A stretch of DNA of 64,000 bases from Gammaproteobacteria bacterium (GTDB lineage: Bacteria > Pseudomonadota > Gammaproteobacteria > Steroidobacterales > Steroidobacteraceae): positions 16,443 to 80,442 of the forward strand of contig JANYJY010000068.1 in assembly GCA_025358295.1 (NCBI GenBank), in the 5' to 3' direction. Both the position numbers and the translations under genes were made by a program. The stretch's first letter is position 1. Each line of letters starts with the position of its first letter. The notes under the pieces were generated by a model. That model was not told where the DNA came from. It did not search any database and saw only the letters and a list, made by a program, of their open reading frames with translations. Positions 10,750-20,094 of this stretch are shown in pieces.

Positions 10750-11790
10750 ATGAACACCGTATTCAAGAACGAAACTTTCCGCGACGATTTCACTTACCGC
10801 AACACCCCGCAGGCCATCCAGCGCTTCCCTCTGCCGTTTCCCGAAGACAGTTATATGTATTCGGTGAACATCGAGCCGCACCTTCCCGGACCGCGCGGGT
10901 CGGTCACGGAGTTTGCCTTCGACGTCGATGAGCACTATGTGGCGGAATGCCGCGAGCGCGCCATCGTGCTGGCCACCGAGCCGCTGCGCTACCAGGCCCT
11001 GCCCCACATGCTGAGCTCGCAATGGGATTGCCTGGAATTGATCATGGACTCCCTCGCCCGGGATTATCCGGCGCATTTTTCATTGTCCAAGCAAGGCAAT
11101 CGATGGCACTGGGTCAATCGGCCATTGCAGATCGATCAACAATTCACTTTCGGCGATACCTCGACCCTGCCGCGGCAGCCGCTTGACTACATCACACGCC
11201 AGGCGCAAGGCGACTTCGTGGTCATGGACCAGCGTGAAGGGGATTTGTGGACCGAGGCCGGCATGGTGACCACGCAGGCGGACTGGTCCTTGGATTTCGA
11301 CGTCGGCATGACCTTCAAGGAATGGCATGGTCCGGTGCCGCTCGCACACGAGCTGCAGGTTTTTGACAGGGCGCTCAAATTTCTGCTCAACCTCCGATTG
11401 GGCCAGCCCGTGCGGCGTCTGAATTGGACCATGACCGTCAACCCGCGCCTTGACACCTCGCCTGAAAATTATCCCCACTGGGGCACCGACCGCGCCTCGG
11501 TGACCCCGCAAAACGCCGGTGATCGAGTCCATCTGCGTGTTGAACTGCAGGGACTGTGGCGACTGCCGCGCAGCAACGCCATCGTCTTCGGCATTCGCTG
11601 TTACTTGATCAGCTTGCGCGAACTGTCGACCGTGCCGAAGTGGGCGCGGCGCGTGCATCGCGTCCTGAAAGAACTTCACCCCGCGCTGGTGGATTACAAG
11701 GGCTTGACGCGCTATCGCGACGCGGCCGTCGCATGGCTGGCGCCTTTCGACGACGGCTCTCCCACCACGCCGGGCACGGCACCCGAATAA
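10750..11790 (+). CDS. Heme-dependent oxidative N-demethylase, PAS-heme subunit (DUF3445)
   Basis: The start is ATG 10750 behind a GGAG site 16 bp after the reductase gene, giving 346 residues. The sequence fits the DUF3445 family, whose studied member is the alpha subunit of the Pseudomonas mendocina dimethylamine N-demethylase, a PAS-fold protein that binds b-type heme and uses the amine to help activate oxygen. Recognisable blocks are DYPAHFSL, the motif EHxxP-like REGDLWTEAGMVTTQADWSL, and NWTMTVNPRLDTSPENYPHW. The neighbours supply the reductase, DmmA-like and folate parts. The expected reaction is dimethylamine to methylamine plus a one-carbon unit. Confidence 0.86.
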   Translation: MNTVFKNETFRDDFTYRNTPQAIQRFPLPFPEDSYMYSVNIEPHLPGPRGSVTEFAFDVDEHYVAECRERAIVLATEPLRYQALPHMLSSQWDCLELIMDSLARDYPAHFSLSKQGNRWHWVNRPLQIDQQFTFGDTSTLPRQPLDYITRQAQGDFVVMDQREGDLWTEAGMVTTQADWSLDFDVGMTFKEWHGPVPLAHELQVFDRALKFLLNLRLGQPVRRLNWTMTVNPRLDTSPENYPHWGTDRASVTPQNAGDRVHLRVELQGLWRLPRSNAIVFGIRCYLISLRELSTVPKWARRVHRVLKELHPALVDYKGLTRYRDAAVAWLAPFDDGSPTTPGTAPE

Positions 11791-11812
11791 TTGATCAACT
11801 CTGGAGACAAAC

Positions 11813-12946
11813 ATGGCACTTAGCTGGCGTACCTCGGTCCTGGCCGATCGGCATCGGGCACTCGGATCGAAGCTCGAGGATTGGAACGGCATGGGCACCG
11901 CCTGGACCTACGCCAAAGATGTGGCCCAGGATCACGTGGCCATTCGTACCAAAGCCGGATTGATGGACGTGTCCGGTCTGAAGAAGCTGTACCTGGTCGG
12001 TCCGCACGCCTCCGCCATATTGAATTACGCGACCACGCGAGACGTCAGCAAAATCTACCCTGGTAAATCAGCCTATGCCTGCATGCTGAGCGACGCAGGC
12101 CATTTCATCGAGGACTGTATTCTGTACCGCATGGGTCCGAATTCCTGGATGGTGGTGCACGGCAGCGGCGCCGGTCACGAGACCTTGACCAAGTACGTGG
12201 TCGGCCGCAATGCCGCCATTATCGTCGACGATGATCTGCACGATCTTTCCCTGCAAGGGCCCGTGGCGGTGGATTTCCTCGCCAAGCATGTCCCCGGAAT
12301 TCGCGACCTGAAATATTTTCACCACACCCCGGCGACTCTGTTCGGCCGCGCGGTAACAATTTCGCGTACCGGCTATACGGGCGAACGCGGTTACGAAATC
12401 TTCTGCAAGGGCGATGACGCCGGCCTCATCTGGGATTCCATTCTGAGCGAAGGCAAGTCCTTCGGCATCATTCCCGCCTGTTTCACGACACTGGATTACC
12501 TGCGCGTCGAGAGCTCTCTGTTGTTCTATCCCTACGACATGTCCCAGATGTATCCCTTCGACAAGGATCCTCCGGGCGACAGCCTTTGGGAACTCGGTCT
12601 CGACTTCACCGTGAGCCCGGGGAAGAACGATTTCAATGGCGCGGATGCGCATGGCCGGCTCAAGGGCAAGGAGCGCTTCAAGATATTCGGCCTGCTGGTG
12701 GACGGACAGGCGCCGGCCGACATGGGTGACCTGGTGTACTCCGGCGACAAAAAAGTCGGCGTCGTGACCTGCGCCATGGTGTCGACCTTGACGGGTAAAT
12801 CCATGGCCATCGCGCGCCTCGATGTCCCCGTAGCGGTTCACGGCACGAAATTGTCGATTCGCGGTAAGAACGTCAATGGTCCCGCAACGGCGCACACTCT
12901 GCCCTTCGACGATACCGACAAGAAAAAGCGGACGGCGGTAGGCTGA
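11813..12946 (+). CDS. GcvT-like folate-binding subunit/aminomethyltransferase
   Basis: This 377-residue protein of the glycine-cleavage T-protein fold shows the [17 protein letters not shown] block, VLYR-type [13 protein letters not shown], and the [15 protein letters not shown] folate-site segment, and it ends with the barrel domain ([20 protein letters not shown]). In the oxidative N-demethylase complex a tetrahydrofolate-binding component captures the formaldehyde equivalent as methylene-folate. This gene lies 22 bp after the heme subunit gene, so that role is the best inference. A stand-alone methyltransferase for another N-methyl compound is the alternative. A GGAGA ribosome site precedes ATG 11813. 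Confidence 0.8.
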   Translation: MALSWRTSVLADRHRALGSKLEDWNGMGTAWTYAKDVAQDHVAIRTKAGLMDVSGLKKLYLVGPHASAILNYATTRDVSKIYPGKSAYACMLSDAGHFIEDCILYRMGPNSWMVVHGSGAGHETLTKYVVGRNAAIIVDDDLHDLSLQGPVAVDFLAKHVPGIRDLKYFHHTPATLFGRAVTISRTGYTGERGYEIFCKGDDAGLIWDSILSEGKSFGIIPACFTTLDYLRVESSLLFYPYDMSQMYPFDKDPPGDSLWELGLDFTVSPGKNDFNGADAHGRLKGKERFKIFGLLVDGQAPADMGDLVYSGDKKVGVVTCAMVSTLTGKSMAIARLDVPVAVHGTKLSIRGKNVNGPATAHTLPFDDTDKKKRTAVG

Positions 12947-12947
12947 C

Positions 12948-14372
12948 ATGCAAACCCAGCTCTTGATCGACGGACAACTCGTTGCCGGTGCAGGTCCGAT
13001 CGAGCGCATAGTGGACCCGGCGATCGGCAAAACCATCGCGCAAGTCGCGGAAGCCGATGTCGCGCAAGTGAATGCAGCGGTGGCCGCTGCGGAAAAGGCA
13101 GCGGCCGGCTGGGCCCAAACCGTGCCCAAAGACCGCGCCACGATGTTGCTGCGTCTCGCCGATCGCATCGAAGCGCAAGGCCCCGCGTACGCCAAGCTAG
13201 AGTCCGACAATACCGGTAAGCCGCTCACCGCGGCGCTCAACGACGAGATCCCGGCGATTGCCGACGTGTTCCGCTTCTTTGCCGGCGCCGCGCGCGTGCA
13301 ACACGGCGCTCTGGCGGGCGAATACATCCCTGGCTATACCAGTATGATCCGGCGCGATCCGGTCGGCGTGATCGCCTCGATCGCGCCATGGAACTATCCG
13401 TTGATGATGGCGGCCTGGAAGCTGGCTCCCGCGCTGGCGGCAGGCAATACCGTGGTGCTGAAGCCCTCCGAGCAGACGCCCCTGACGGTGTTGAAACTAG
13501 CCGAATTGCTGATCGAGATTTTCCCCAAGGGCGTCGTCAATATCGTCTGCGGCCGCGGCGACAGCGTCGGCGCGCCCCTGGTGTCGCATCCCCGGGTTCG
13601 CATGGTTTCCCTCACCGGCGATGTCTCCACGGGACAGAAAATTCTCACCGCGGCCGCGGGCAACCTTAAGCGCACTCATTTGGAACTCGGCGGCAAGGCG
13701 CCGGTCATCGTCTTCGACGATGCCGATCTGGATGCCGTGGTCGCGGGAGTGCGGACTTTCGGCTTCTACAATGCCGGCCAGGACTGCACGGCGGCCTGCC
13801 GCCTGTATGCCGGCGCCAAAATTTACGATCGCTTGGTGGCCGACCTGAGCGATGCCGTGCGCTCGCTGAAGGTGGGCACTCAATCCGAGGCCGGAGTGGA
13901 AATGGGCCCGCTGATCTCCGCAGAGCAACTCGCCCGGGTGGCGGGCTTTGTCGAGCGGGCGGCCGCCACCAAGCACGTGCAGATCACCACCGGCGGCAAG
14001 GTGCGCGCGGGCGATGGGTTCTTTTTCGAGCCGACGCTGGTGGCCGGAACCCAGCAGAGCGACGAAATAGTGCAGCGCGAAGTGTTCGGGCCGGTGGTTA
14101 CGGTCACTCGCTTCACGGACGCCGACGATGCGGTCGCCTGGGCGAACGACTCAGAGTATGGGCTGGCCTCCTCGGTCTGGACCCAGGACGTGGGCAAGGC
14201 CATGAGCGTGGCGGCGCGGCTGCAATACGGCTGCACCTGGATCAACACACATTTTATGCTGGTCAGCGAAATGCCGCATGGCGGCTTCAAGCGCTCCGGG
14301 TACGGCAAGGATCTATCGGCGTATGCGCTCGAGGACTACACCGTGCCGCGGCACGTAATGGTGAAGTTATAG
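12948..14372 (+). CDS. patD: Gamma-aminobutyraldehyde dehydrogenase-like aldehyde dehydrogenase
   Basis: This 474-residue protein has the same length as E. coli YdcW/PatD and long shared blocks with it as I recall ([54 protein letters not shown] end). Catalytic residues are visible: Cys in GQDCTAACR and Glu in ELGGKAPVI. The family oxidises 4-aminobutanal and related omega-amino or trimethylamino aldehydes with NAD+. It starts 1 bp after the folate-subunit gene and closes the operon. The substrate in this setting may be an aldehyde from a longer N-methylated amine. Formaldehyde is less likely for this subfamily. Confidence 0.82.
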   Translation: MQTQLLIDGQLVAGAGPIERIVDPAIGKTIAQVAEADVAQVNAAVAAAEKAAAGWAQTVPKDRATMLLRLADRIEAQGPAYAKLESDNTGKPLTAALNDEIPAIADVFRFFAGAARVQHGALAGEYIPGYTSMIRRDPVGVIASIAPWNYPLMMAAWKLAPALAAGNTVVLKPSEQTPLTVLKLAELLIEIFPKGVVNIVCGRGDSVGAPLVSHPRVRMVSLTGDVSTGQKILTAAAGNLKRTHLELGGKAPVIVFDDADLDAVVAGVRTFGFYNAGQDCTAACRLYAGAKIYDRLVADLSDAVRSLKVGTQSEAGVEMGPLISAEQLARVAGFVERAAATKHVQITTGGKVRAGDGFFFEPTLVAGTQQSDEIVQREVFGPVVTVTRFTDADDAVAWANDSEYGLASSVWTQDVGKAMSVAARLQYGCTWINTHFMLVSEMPHGGFKRSGYGKDLSAYALEDYTVPRHVMVKL

Positions 14373-14398
14373 GGCGGACGCGTCGTATAATCCCCGCC

Positions 14399-16090
14399 AT
14401 GAAAACACTCACACTGGTTTTGCTCGTCCTCGCGGCATTCCCCGTCGCTGCCCAGGCGCCGGGCGACGTTTCCGCGCACAGCGCAATGGCATATCCCGGC
14501 GAGAGCCTGGGCGCGGTGTCTTTCTCGGTCTCCTGCTCACCCGCAGTGCGTGCGTCCTTCAGCCGCGGCGTCGCACTGCTACACGACTTTTGGTACGAAG
14601 AGGCTCGTCCGCAATTCGAGCGCATCGCGAAGCGGGATCCGACGTGCGCCATGGCGCATTGGGGCGTCGCCATGAGCCTGTTTCACCAGATCTGGGACCG
14701 TCCGGACGAGCACGCGGTCGCTCTGGGATGGAAGGAGATGCAGGCGGCGCAGGCGCATCGGGCAAAAACCGCGCGCGAACGGGAGTATGTTGCGGCGCTC
14801 AGCGGTTTCTTCAGGCCGGACAAACGAGAATATCAGTCCCGCATAGACGAGTACGCCGCGGCCATGGCGACGCTTTACAGTCACTATCCGCGCGACGTCG
14901 ACGCCGGCACCTTCTACGCCTTATCACTGTTGGCAGCCGTCGCTCCGGATGACGCCAGCCTGACTCACGAACGCCAGGCGCTGGCCGTTCTTAATCCGCT
15001 GTTCGCGACTCATCCCGACCATCCGGGAGTCGTGCACTACATCATCCACACCTGCGATACGCCCTCGTTGGCGCCGCAAGGCCTCGTCGCCGCCCGGCAC
15101 TATGGAAAAATCGCGCCCTCAGGCCCGCATGCCGTCCATATGCCGGGACATATTTTTGCGCGCCTCGGCCTGTGGCAGGAAGACATCGATTCCAACGCAG
15201 CCTCCGTGGCGGCCTCCCGCGCAGCCGAAGTCCACCATGAAAACGGGGCCATGGATCAGTTTCACTCCGACGACTTCCTCTTGTACGCCTATTTGCAAAG
15301 CGCCCAGGATTCGCATGCCAAGCAGGTTCTCGCCGCGTCGGCGACGGCCCTCAGCCACTTCGAATCGATGCCGGAGATGGGGGAGCACTACATGACGGGA
15401 ATGTTCCCCTATTACCGCGCCAAGCTGCCGATTTTTTACGCGCTGGAGATGCGCGATTGGCAATCCGCGGCCGCGCTCAAGCCGGTTGCCGGCGGTCCGC
15501 CCGAAACCCGAACGCTGACCTATTGGGCGCGCACCATTGCCACAGGACATTTACGCCAGGCAGAGGACTCACGCGCCAATCTGGCGCAATACGATGCCCT
15601 GATGGAGCAAGTGAAAAATGGCCGGCATGCCTATTTCGCGGACTCGACCGGATCGCGGGTCGAACGTGGCGAGATGCAGGCCTGGGTTGCTTACGCAGCG
15701 GGCGATTCGGTCGACGCACTGAAGCATATGCGCGAGGCGGCGGACCTCCAGGACAAGGTCGGCCAAGGGGAAGTGGATATCCCGGCGCGCGAAATGCTCG
15801 GCGATATGCTGCTGGATTTAAAGCAACCGGCAACGGCTCTGGTCGAATACAAACAATCCCTCGTATTGAGCCCCAACCGATTCAATGGACTGTTCGGCGC
15901 CGGCATGGCTGCCGAGGCCGCCGGTGACTCGTCTCAGGCAAGGAACTATTACACTGCCTTGCTCGAATCGACGGACAATGGATCCCAATCGGTGCGGCCC
16001 GAGTTTGCCCATGTGAATCAATTCCTGTCAGCGTCAGCGGCGAGCCGGACTTCCATGGACGGCAGCGGGCAACAAGCCGGCCAGCATTAG
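14399..16090 (+). CDS. Secreted TPR-repeat protein of unknown function
   Basis: This 563-residue protein has a clear signal peptide (hydrophobic residues 4-18, cut after AQA). Helical tetratricopeptide-like repeats follow, for example FWYEEARPQFERIAKRDPTCAMAHWG near residues 63-90 and LGDMLLDLKQPATALVEYKQSL near 465-485. It is probably periplasmic. A TATAAT sequence lies at 14386-14391, just before the ATG, so it may have its own promoter although only 26 bp separate it from the upstream operon. Its last 57 bp overlap the 3' end of the opposite-strand MFS gene. No enzymatic motif is visible. Confidence 0.75.
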   Translation: MKTLTLVLLVLAAFPVAAQAPGDVSAHSAMAYPGESLGAVSFSVSCSPAVRASFSRGVALLHDFWYEEARPQFERIAKRDPTCAMAHWGVAMSLFHQIWDRPDEHAVALGWKEMQAAQAHRAKTAREREYVAALSGFFRPDKREYQSRIDEYAAAMATLYSHYPRDVDAGTFYALSLLAAVAPDDASLTHERQALAVLNPLFATHPDHPGVVHYIIHTCDTPSLAPQGLVAARHYGKIAPSGPHAVHMPGHIFARLGLWQEDIDSNAASVAASRAAEVHHENGAMDQFHSDDFLLYAYLQSAQDSHAKQVLAASATALSHFESMPEMGEHYMTGMFPYYRAKLPIFYALEMRDWQSAAALKPVAGGPPETRTLTYWARTIATGHLRQAEDSRANLAQYDALMEQVKNGRHAYFADSTGSRVERGEMQAWVAYAAGDSVDALKHMREAADLQDKVGQGEVDIPAREMLGDMLLDLKQPATALVEYKQSLVLSPNRFNGLFGAGMAAEAAGDSSQARNYYTALLESTDNGSQSVRPEFAHVNQFLSASAASRTSMDGSGQQAGQH

Positions 16091-17209
16091 CAGCGCCGCA
16101 CCGCTCAGCAACACCGGCAAGCCTCGTTCGGGCCAAAGATCCATGGCGATACCACCTGCGCTCGGCCCGATCACGCCGCCCAGGCAGTACACCATGACGA
16201 ATAGGGTATTGGCGCTGGGCAGATCGTCCAATGCGAATTCTTCGCCGAGCAAAGCAACTCCCTGGCTGTAGAACGCATACAGGGTGCCGCCCCAAATGAA
16301 TAGCAGCGGCCACAGCAAGAGCGGAGAGCGCAGGGAGGATTGCAGGAGCAGGGGCCCTATACAACTGGTCGCCGCGCAAAAGCCCAGCAAGGTCTTGCGC
16401 CCATAACGATCGGCGAGCAAGCCGATCGGCACTTGCAGAACCACATTGCCGGCCATGAATACCGCGACCAGGAGAAGTGCCGCCTTCTCGGTGAGTCCGG
16501 AGCGGATTCCGAACAGCGGCAAGAGCGTCAAATCCGCCGACTCGACCAAACCGGCAACGAGCGCAGCCAGCATGACAATCGGCGCTGTTCGCAGCACCCC
16601 CGACAATCCTCGCAGCGGCTTGAAATCCTGTGTTGCACTCGTCACGCCGCGCAAGACTGCCAGTGGCAGCAGGGTCAGGATCAGGCAGGCGGCGCCGATG
16701 GCAAAGGGTTTGGCGCCCTCGGTCCCTGTAAATTCGAGAAGCACCGGACCTGCGACGATGCCGACGGAAAACACCGTGCCGTAAACCCCCATGACCGTGC
16801 CGCGGGATTCGGGGCCGCTGACGCTGTTCATCCAAATCTCGCTCGAGATCCAGACCAAGCCCAACGCGCATCCGGCAATGAACCTCAGGAGCAACCAAAT
16901 CGGCGCGCTGGGCCATGCCGGCATGAGCAGCAGGATGGCGGCTGCAAACACGATGCCGCCCACGATGCAGCGCTTCAGACCGAGTCGCACGATGGCGCGG
17001 GGATAAAAGGGACCGCACAGGATCACCGCGATCAAACTTGCTGCGGTCACCGCACCGACGGCAAAGCTCGAATAGCCAAATCGGCTCATGGACAAGGCAA
17101 TCAGCGGCGGCTGGAAGCCGAAGATTAGGCCGACGCCCAAGCAGCTGGAGAATACTGCCCCAAGAACCATCCGGCGCGAGGGGCCCGGCATGGAGGCATC
17201 AGGCGTCAT
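16034..17209 (-). CDS. MFS transporter (YfcJ/CynX-like)
   Basis: This 391-residue membrane protein has about twelve helices. The sequence shows the MFS halves with FGYSSFAVGAVTAASLIAV, the loop-type motif LLADRYGRKTLL (residues about 263-274) and WGGTLYAFYSQGVALLGEEF, typical of small drug/metabolite-proton antiporters of the YfcJ or CynX kind. The start ATG 17209 is preceded by the shared regulatory region at 17210-17442. Its 3' end runs 57 bp into the end of the TPR gene on the other strand. The substrate cannot be predicted. An ATG 12 codons in is an alternative start. Confidence 0.8.
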   Translation of the reverse strand: MTPDASMPGPSRRMVLGAVFSSCLGVGLIFGFQPPLIALSMSRFGYSSFAVGAVTAASLIAVILCGPFYPRAIVRLGLKRCIVGGIVFAAAILLLMPAWPSAPIWLLLRFIAGCALGLVWISSEIWMNSVSGPESRGTVMGVYGTVFSVGIVAGPVLLEFTGTEGAKPFAIGAACLILTLLPLAVLRGVTSATQDFKPLRGLSGVLRTAPIVMLAALVAGLVESADLTLLPLFGIRSGLTEKAALLLVAVFMAGNVVLQVPIGLLADRYGRKTLLGFCAATSCIGPLLLQSSLRSPLLLWPLLFIWGGTLYAFYSQGVALLGEEFALDDLPSANTLFVMVYCLGGVIGPSAGGIAMDLWPERGLPVLLSGAALLMLAGLLPAAVHGSPARR

Positions 17210-17273
17210 TCACGATCGCCTCGGACTGCAACATTTCCAGGACATCAAAAGCCACTTTCCGCGTACCTCTTGC

Positions 17274-17296
17274 GCAATAAACTTGCGTGCCAGTAA
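17274..17296 (+). promoter_or_regulatory. Second copy of the GCAA-N5-TTGC/CAGTAA operator motif
   Basis: The 233-bp region between the MFS gene and the TonB receptor contains GCAA-TAAAC-TTGC (17274-17286) followed after four bases by CAGTAA (17291-17296). Compared with 1188-1210, 11 of the first 13 positions and all of the last six match at identical spacing. In both places the site lies 65-77 bp upstream of a minus-strand start and about 150-190 bp upstream of a plus-strand start. The remainder of the region shows no gene that I can support. Confidence 0.5.
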
Positions 17297-17442
17297 ACCC
17301 TATGTTACGTATTGTGCATAGGGATCGCTCGGAGATCATCAACAAGATTGACGGGATGAATTGGTCGGGTTACCGGTTACGTGTTTCGTCGCAGCCAGCG
17401 TCGTACGGCCGCTTTTATTGCTATTTTCAGGGAGATACGGTG

Positions 17443-19977
17443 ATGAAAAAAGTGTTGTGTGCAGATGACACAAGCCTGGGTATCCGCGCGACGGCGCTAT
17501 CCGCGATGCTCTGCGCGCTGTCGCTGGGGATGCCTGCCACGGCGGCACCCAGTGCCGGTCCGGGCGATAACTCGGGGTTGGAAGAAATCGTCGTCACTGC
17601 CGAAAAGCGCGACTCGACGGTGCAGGCAACCGCCATCAGCATCACGGCCTTGAGCGCCGGCGACCTTTCCGAAGAGAACATCACTACCGTCGAAGACTTG
17701 GTCGGCAAGGTGCCCGGCATTTCGCTGCGCACCGCGGGTCCCGGCCAGACAGAATATGAAATGCGCGGCCTATCCTCGGGCGGTGGAACCGCGGCGACGG
17801 TTGGCTTCTACATCGACGAGACGCCGCTGTCGGCATCCGCGGTGGCGCTCAATGGCCGCACCGTCATCGATCCCGATCTGTTCGACCTGAACCATGTGGA
17901 AACCCTGCGCGGCCCACAGGGTACTTTATATGGCTCAGGCTCCATGGGCGGCACCATCAAGCTGGTTACCAATCAACCCAAACTCGGCGCATTCGAAGGC
18001 GCGACGGACACGTCGGTTTCCCAAACGACTCACGGTGGTACCAACGGCAGCGGCAGCCTGATGCTGAACCTGCCGCTGGGTGACATAGCGGCCCTTCGCA
18101 CCGTGATGACCGCAAAATACGTCAGCGGCTTCATCGATCGCATCATCGCGCCGCCTGGGCAGTTTCCTTCACCCACCGTACAAGCCGGAACCCCTGGCGC
18201 GCCGACACTGTGCGCCTACTACTGTCAGCGCGGCGACGTCGTCGATGCGCCCGTGCAAAAAGTGGTCAAGGGCGCCAACCAGGAACGATTCATTTCCGCC
18301 CGCGCCATTTTGCTCGTCAAGCCCTCCGAGCCGCTGTCGATCACCACGACCCTGATGTACCAGCGTATCGATGCGGATGGCTACAACAACTTCCAGGATC
18401 CGCCTGGCGGCCTGGTCTTGTACCAACCCTACGATCAAAAAGAGCCCTACTACGACGCCTTCAAGATGGCGAGCCTGAAAGTCGACTACAACTTCGGCCC
18501 GGCGACGCTGACTTCCGCGACCAGTTATTGGAAGCGCAATGTCATGCAGTCGACGGACTCGACCGAGGCCCTGCAAAACATCAATAACCTGACCCACTTG
18601 GTGAATGGCGCCTACGTACCGAATTTCATTCAGAACCTGTACGTTGAAGAAGATCCGACCACGCAATTTGCCGAGGAGTTGCGTCTGACGTCCAACGGCG
18701 ATGGGAAAGTTCAATGGGTCGGCGGCCTTTACTACGCCAAGCTCGACTCCGGATATATCACCCACAATCAGGCGCCGGGATTCGCGACCGCGTTGACTTG
18801 CGGCTACGCCTCGTTTCCCGTGGCCGGCTACTGTCCCGCGAGCGCCGTGGCCCCGGCCAACAGCGTTCTACGCTACCCGGATCCCTCGCTGCCGCAGTAC
18901 CCGAGCGCGCAGGCGGCCAACCCCGATGGGGTGGTATTCAACGACAACAATCCCAACGTCCTGAAGCAGAGCGCGATTTTCGGCGAGGGCAGCTACAAGT
19001 TCACCGACGCGCTCAAGCTGACCGCCGGCATTCGATTCTTCCACTTCTCCATCGACAATCATGCCGATCAGGCCGGCTTGGGAACCGCATCGGTTAACGG
19101 CGACCACACGATTTTGGACCAGAGCGCCAACGGCAATGCGGTTCTACCCAAGCTCAACTTGGCGTACGAGCCGACACCGGAATTGACGGTGTACGGCACC
19201 ATCGCCAAGGGCTCGCGCCCCGGTGGCTTCAATCTGCCGATTCCCCTGCCGAGCGCAGCAGTGCTCAAAATCAATCCGTTCGCCTATAACTGCGCGGCCG
19301 GGGCGGTCACAGTCACCTCGCAACCCAACTACTCGCCCGACTCGGTGTTGAGCTTTGAAGTCGGCGAGAAGGCCAAGTTCGCCGATCGCAGGTTCATGGT
19401 CAACGCGGACTTCTACTACATCAAATGGACCAACATCCAACAGGTGATTTCGCTCACTTGCGGCTATCCGTACAACACCAACGCCGGCAATGCGAAATCC
19501 TACGGGCCCGAGCTCGAGGCGTCGGCCATGATCATCCCCGGGCTCGTATTGGATTTTGCCGGTACCTATAACAAGGCCGTCATCAGCGACCCGACGGCCG
19601 CCGCCGTTGCGGCCGGCATCACCCCGGGAACCCGCGTCCTCAGCGTGCCGAAATACACGGCCACCTTCGGATTGAGCTACCAGACTGCGATCAACGACAA
19701 GCTGAACGGCATGTTCAATGTCTCGAGTTCTTTGGTGGGCGACGTGCGGGACCAGGCCGCCTATCCGCAAACTCTACCGTCATACAATCTCGTCGATGCG
19801 CGTGCAGGGCTCGGCGCCGGCTCATGGACGGCGGCGCTCTTTGCCACCAACCTCACCAACAAGGAGGCGAAGCTGACCATCAACAACACCGTGTTCGCCT
19901 GGCAGACCTATGCCATCACCCGGGTCTCCACCAACCAGCCGCGCACCATCGGCTTGGATTTTCAGTACAAGTTCTGA
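17443..19977 (+). CDS. TonB-dependent outer-membrane receptor
   Basis: I chose ATG 17443 after an AGGGAGA site, giving 844 residues and a normal signal peptide (to about ATA-AP near residue 35). The open frame runs further upstream without a ribosome site. A TonB-box-like segment (EEIVVTAEKR) precedes the plug domain (TTVEDLVGKVPGISLRT; LRGPQGTLYGSGSMGGTIKL). A 22-strand-type barrel ends in a terminal aromatic (GLDFQYKF). It belongs to the group common in sphingomonad-like and oligotrophic gammaproteobacteria, with unknown ligands. The shared operator motif upstream suggests a link to amine catabolism. A strong terminator follows. Confidence 0.9.
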   Translation: MKKVLCADDTSLGIRATALSAMLCALSLGMPATAAPSAGPGDNSGLEEIVVTAEKRDSTVQATAISITALSAGDLSEENITTVEDLVGKVPGISLRTAGPGQTEYEMRGLSSGGGTAATVGFYIDETPLSASAVALNGRTVIDPDLFDLNHVETLRGPQGTLYGSGSMGGTIKLVTNQPKLGAFEGATDTSVSQTTHGGTNGSGSLMLNLPLGDIAALRTVMTAKYVSGFIDRIIAPPGQFPSPTVQAGTPGAPTLCAYYCQRGDVVDAPVQKVVKGANQERFISARAILLVKPSEPLSITTTLMYQRIDADGYNNFQDPPGGLVLYQPYDQKEPYYDAFKMASLKVDYNFGPATLTSATSYWKRNVMQSTDSTEALQNINNLTHLVNGAYVPNFIQNLYVEEDPTTQFAEELRLTSNGDGKVQWVGGLYYAKLDSGYITHNQAPGFATALTCGYASFPVAGYCPASAVAPANSVLRYPDPSLPQYPSAQAANPDGVVFNDNNPNVLKQSAIFGEGSYKFTDALKLTAGIRFFHFSIDNHADQAGLGTASVNGDHTILDQSANGNAVLPKLNLAYEPTPELTVYGTIAKGSRPGGFNLPIPLPSAAVLKINPFAYNCAAGAVTVTSQPNYSPDSVLSFEVGEKAKFADRRFMVNADFYYIKWTNIQQVISLTCGYPYNTNAGNAKSYGPELEASAMIIPGLVLDFAGTYNKAVISDPTAAAVAAGITPGTRVLSVPKYTATFGLSYQTAINDKLNGMFNVSSSLVGDVRDQAAYPQTLPSYNLVDARAGLGAGSWTAALFATNLTNKEAKLTINNTVFAWQTYAITRVSTNQPRTIGLDFQYKF

Positions 19978-20006
19978 GCGTCGCGCGGGACTTGCTTTGG
20001 GAACTC

Positions 20007-20033
20007 ATCGGGGGGCGTAAGCCCCCCGATTTT
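20007..20033 (+). terminator. Rho-independent terminator after the TonB receptor
   Basis: A perfect 10-bp stem (ATCGGGGGGC at 20007-20016, GCCCCCCGAT at 20021-20030) closes a GTAA tetraloop and runs into TTT. The hairpin is very GC-rich and lies 30 bp after the receptor stop codon. It separates the receptor transcript from the permease gene that starts at 20095. Confidence 0.85.
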
Positions 20034-20094
20034 CGTGAGATGATAGGGACGCTCGCGCAAACAAGCGTCCACTTAAGGGCAGAGGGAGAAATCG

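Noticed and set aside
12068..13327. 419-codon minus-strand frame across the folate-subunit and aldehyde dehydrogenase genes
   Set aside because: It crosses two well-supported genes in antisense and has low-complexity content.
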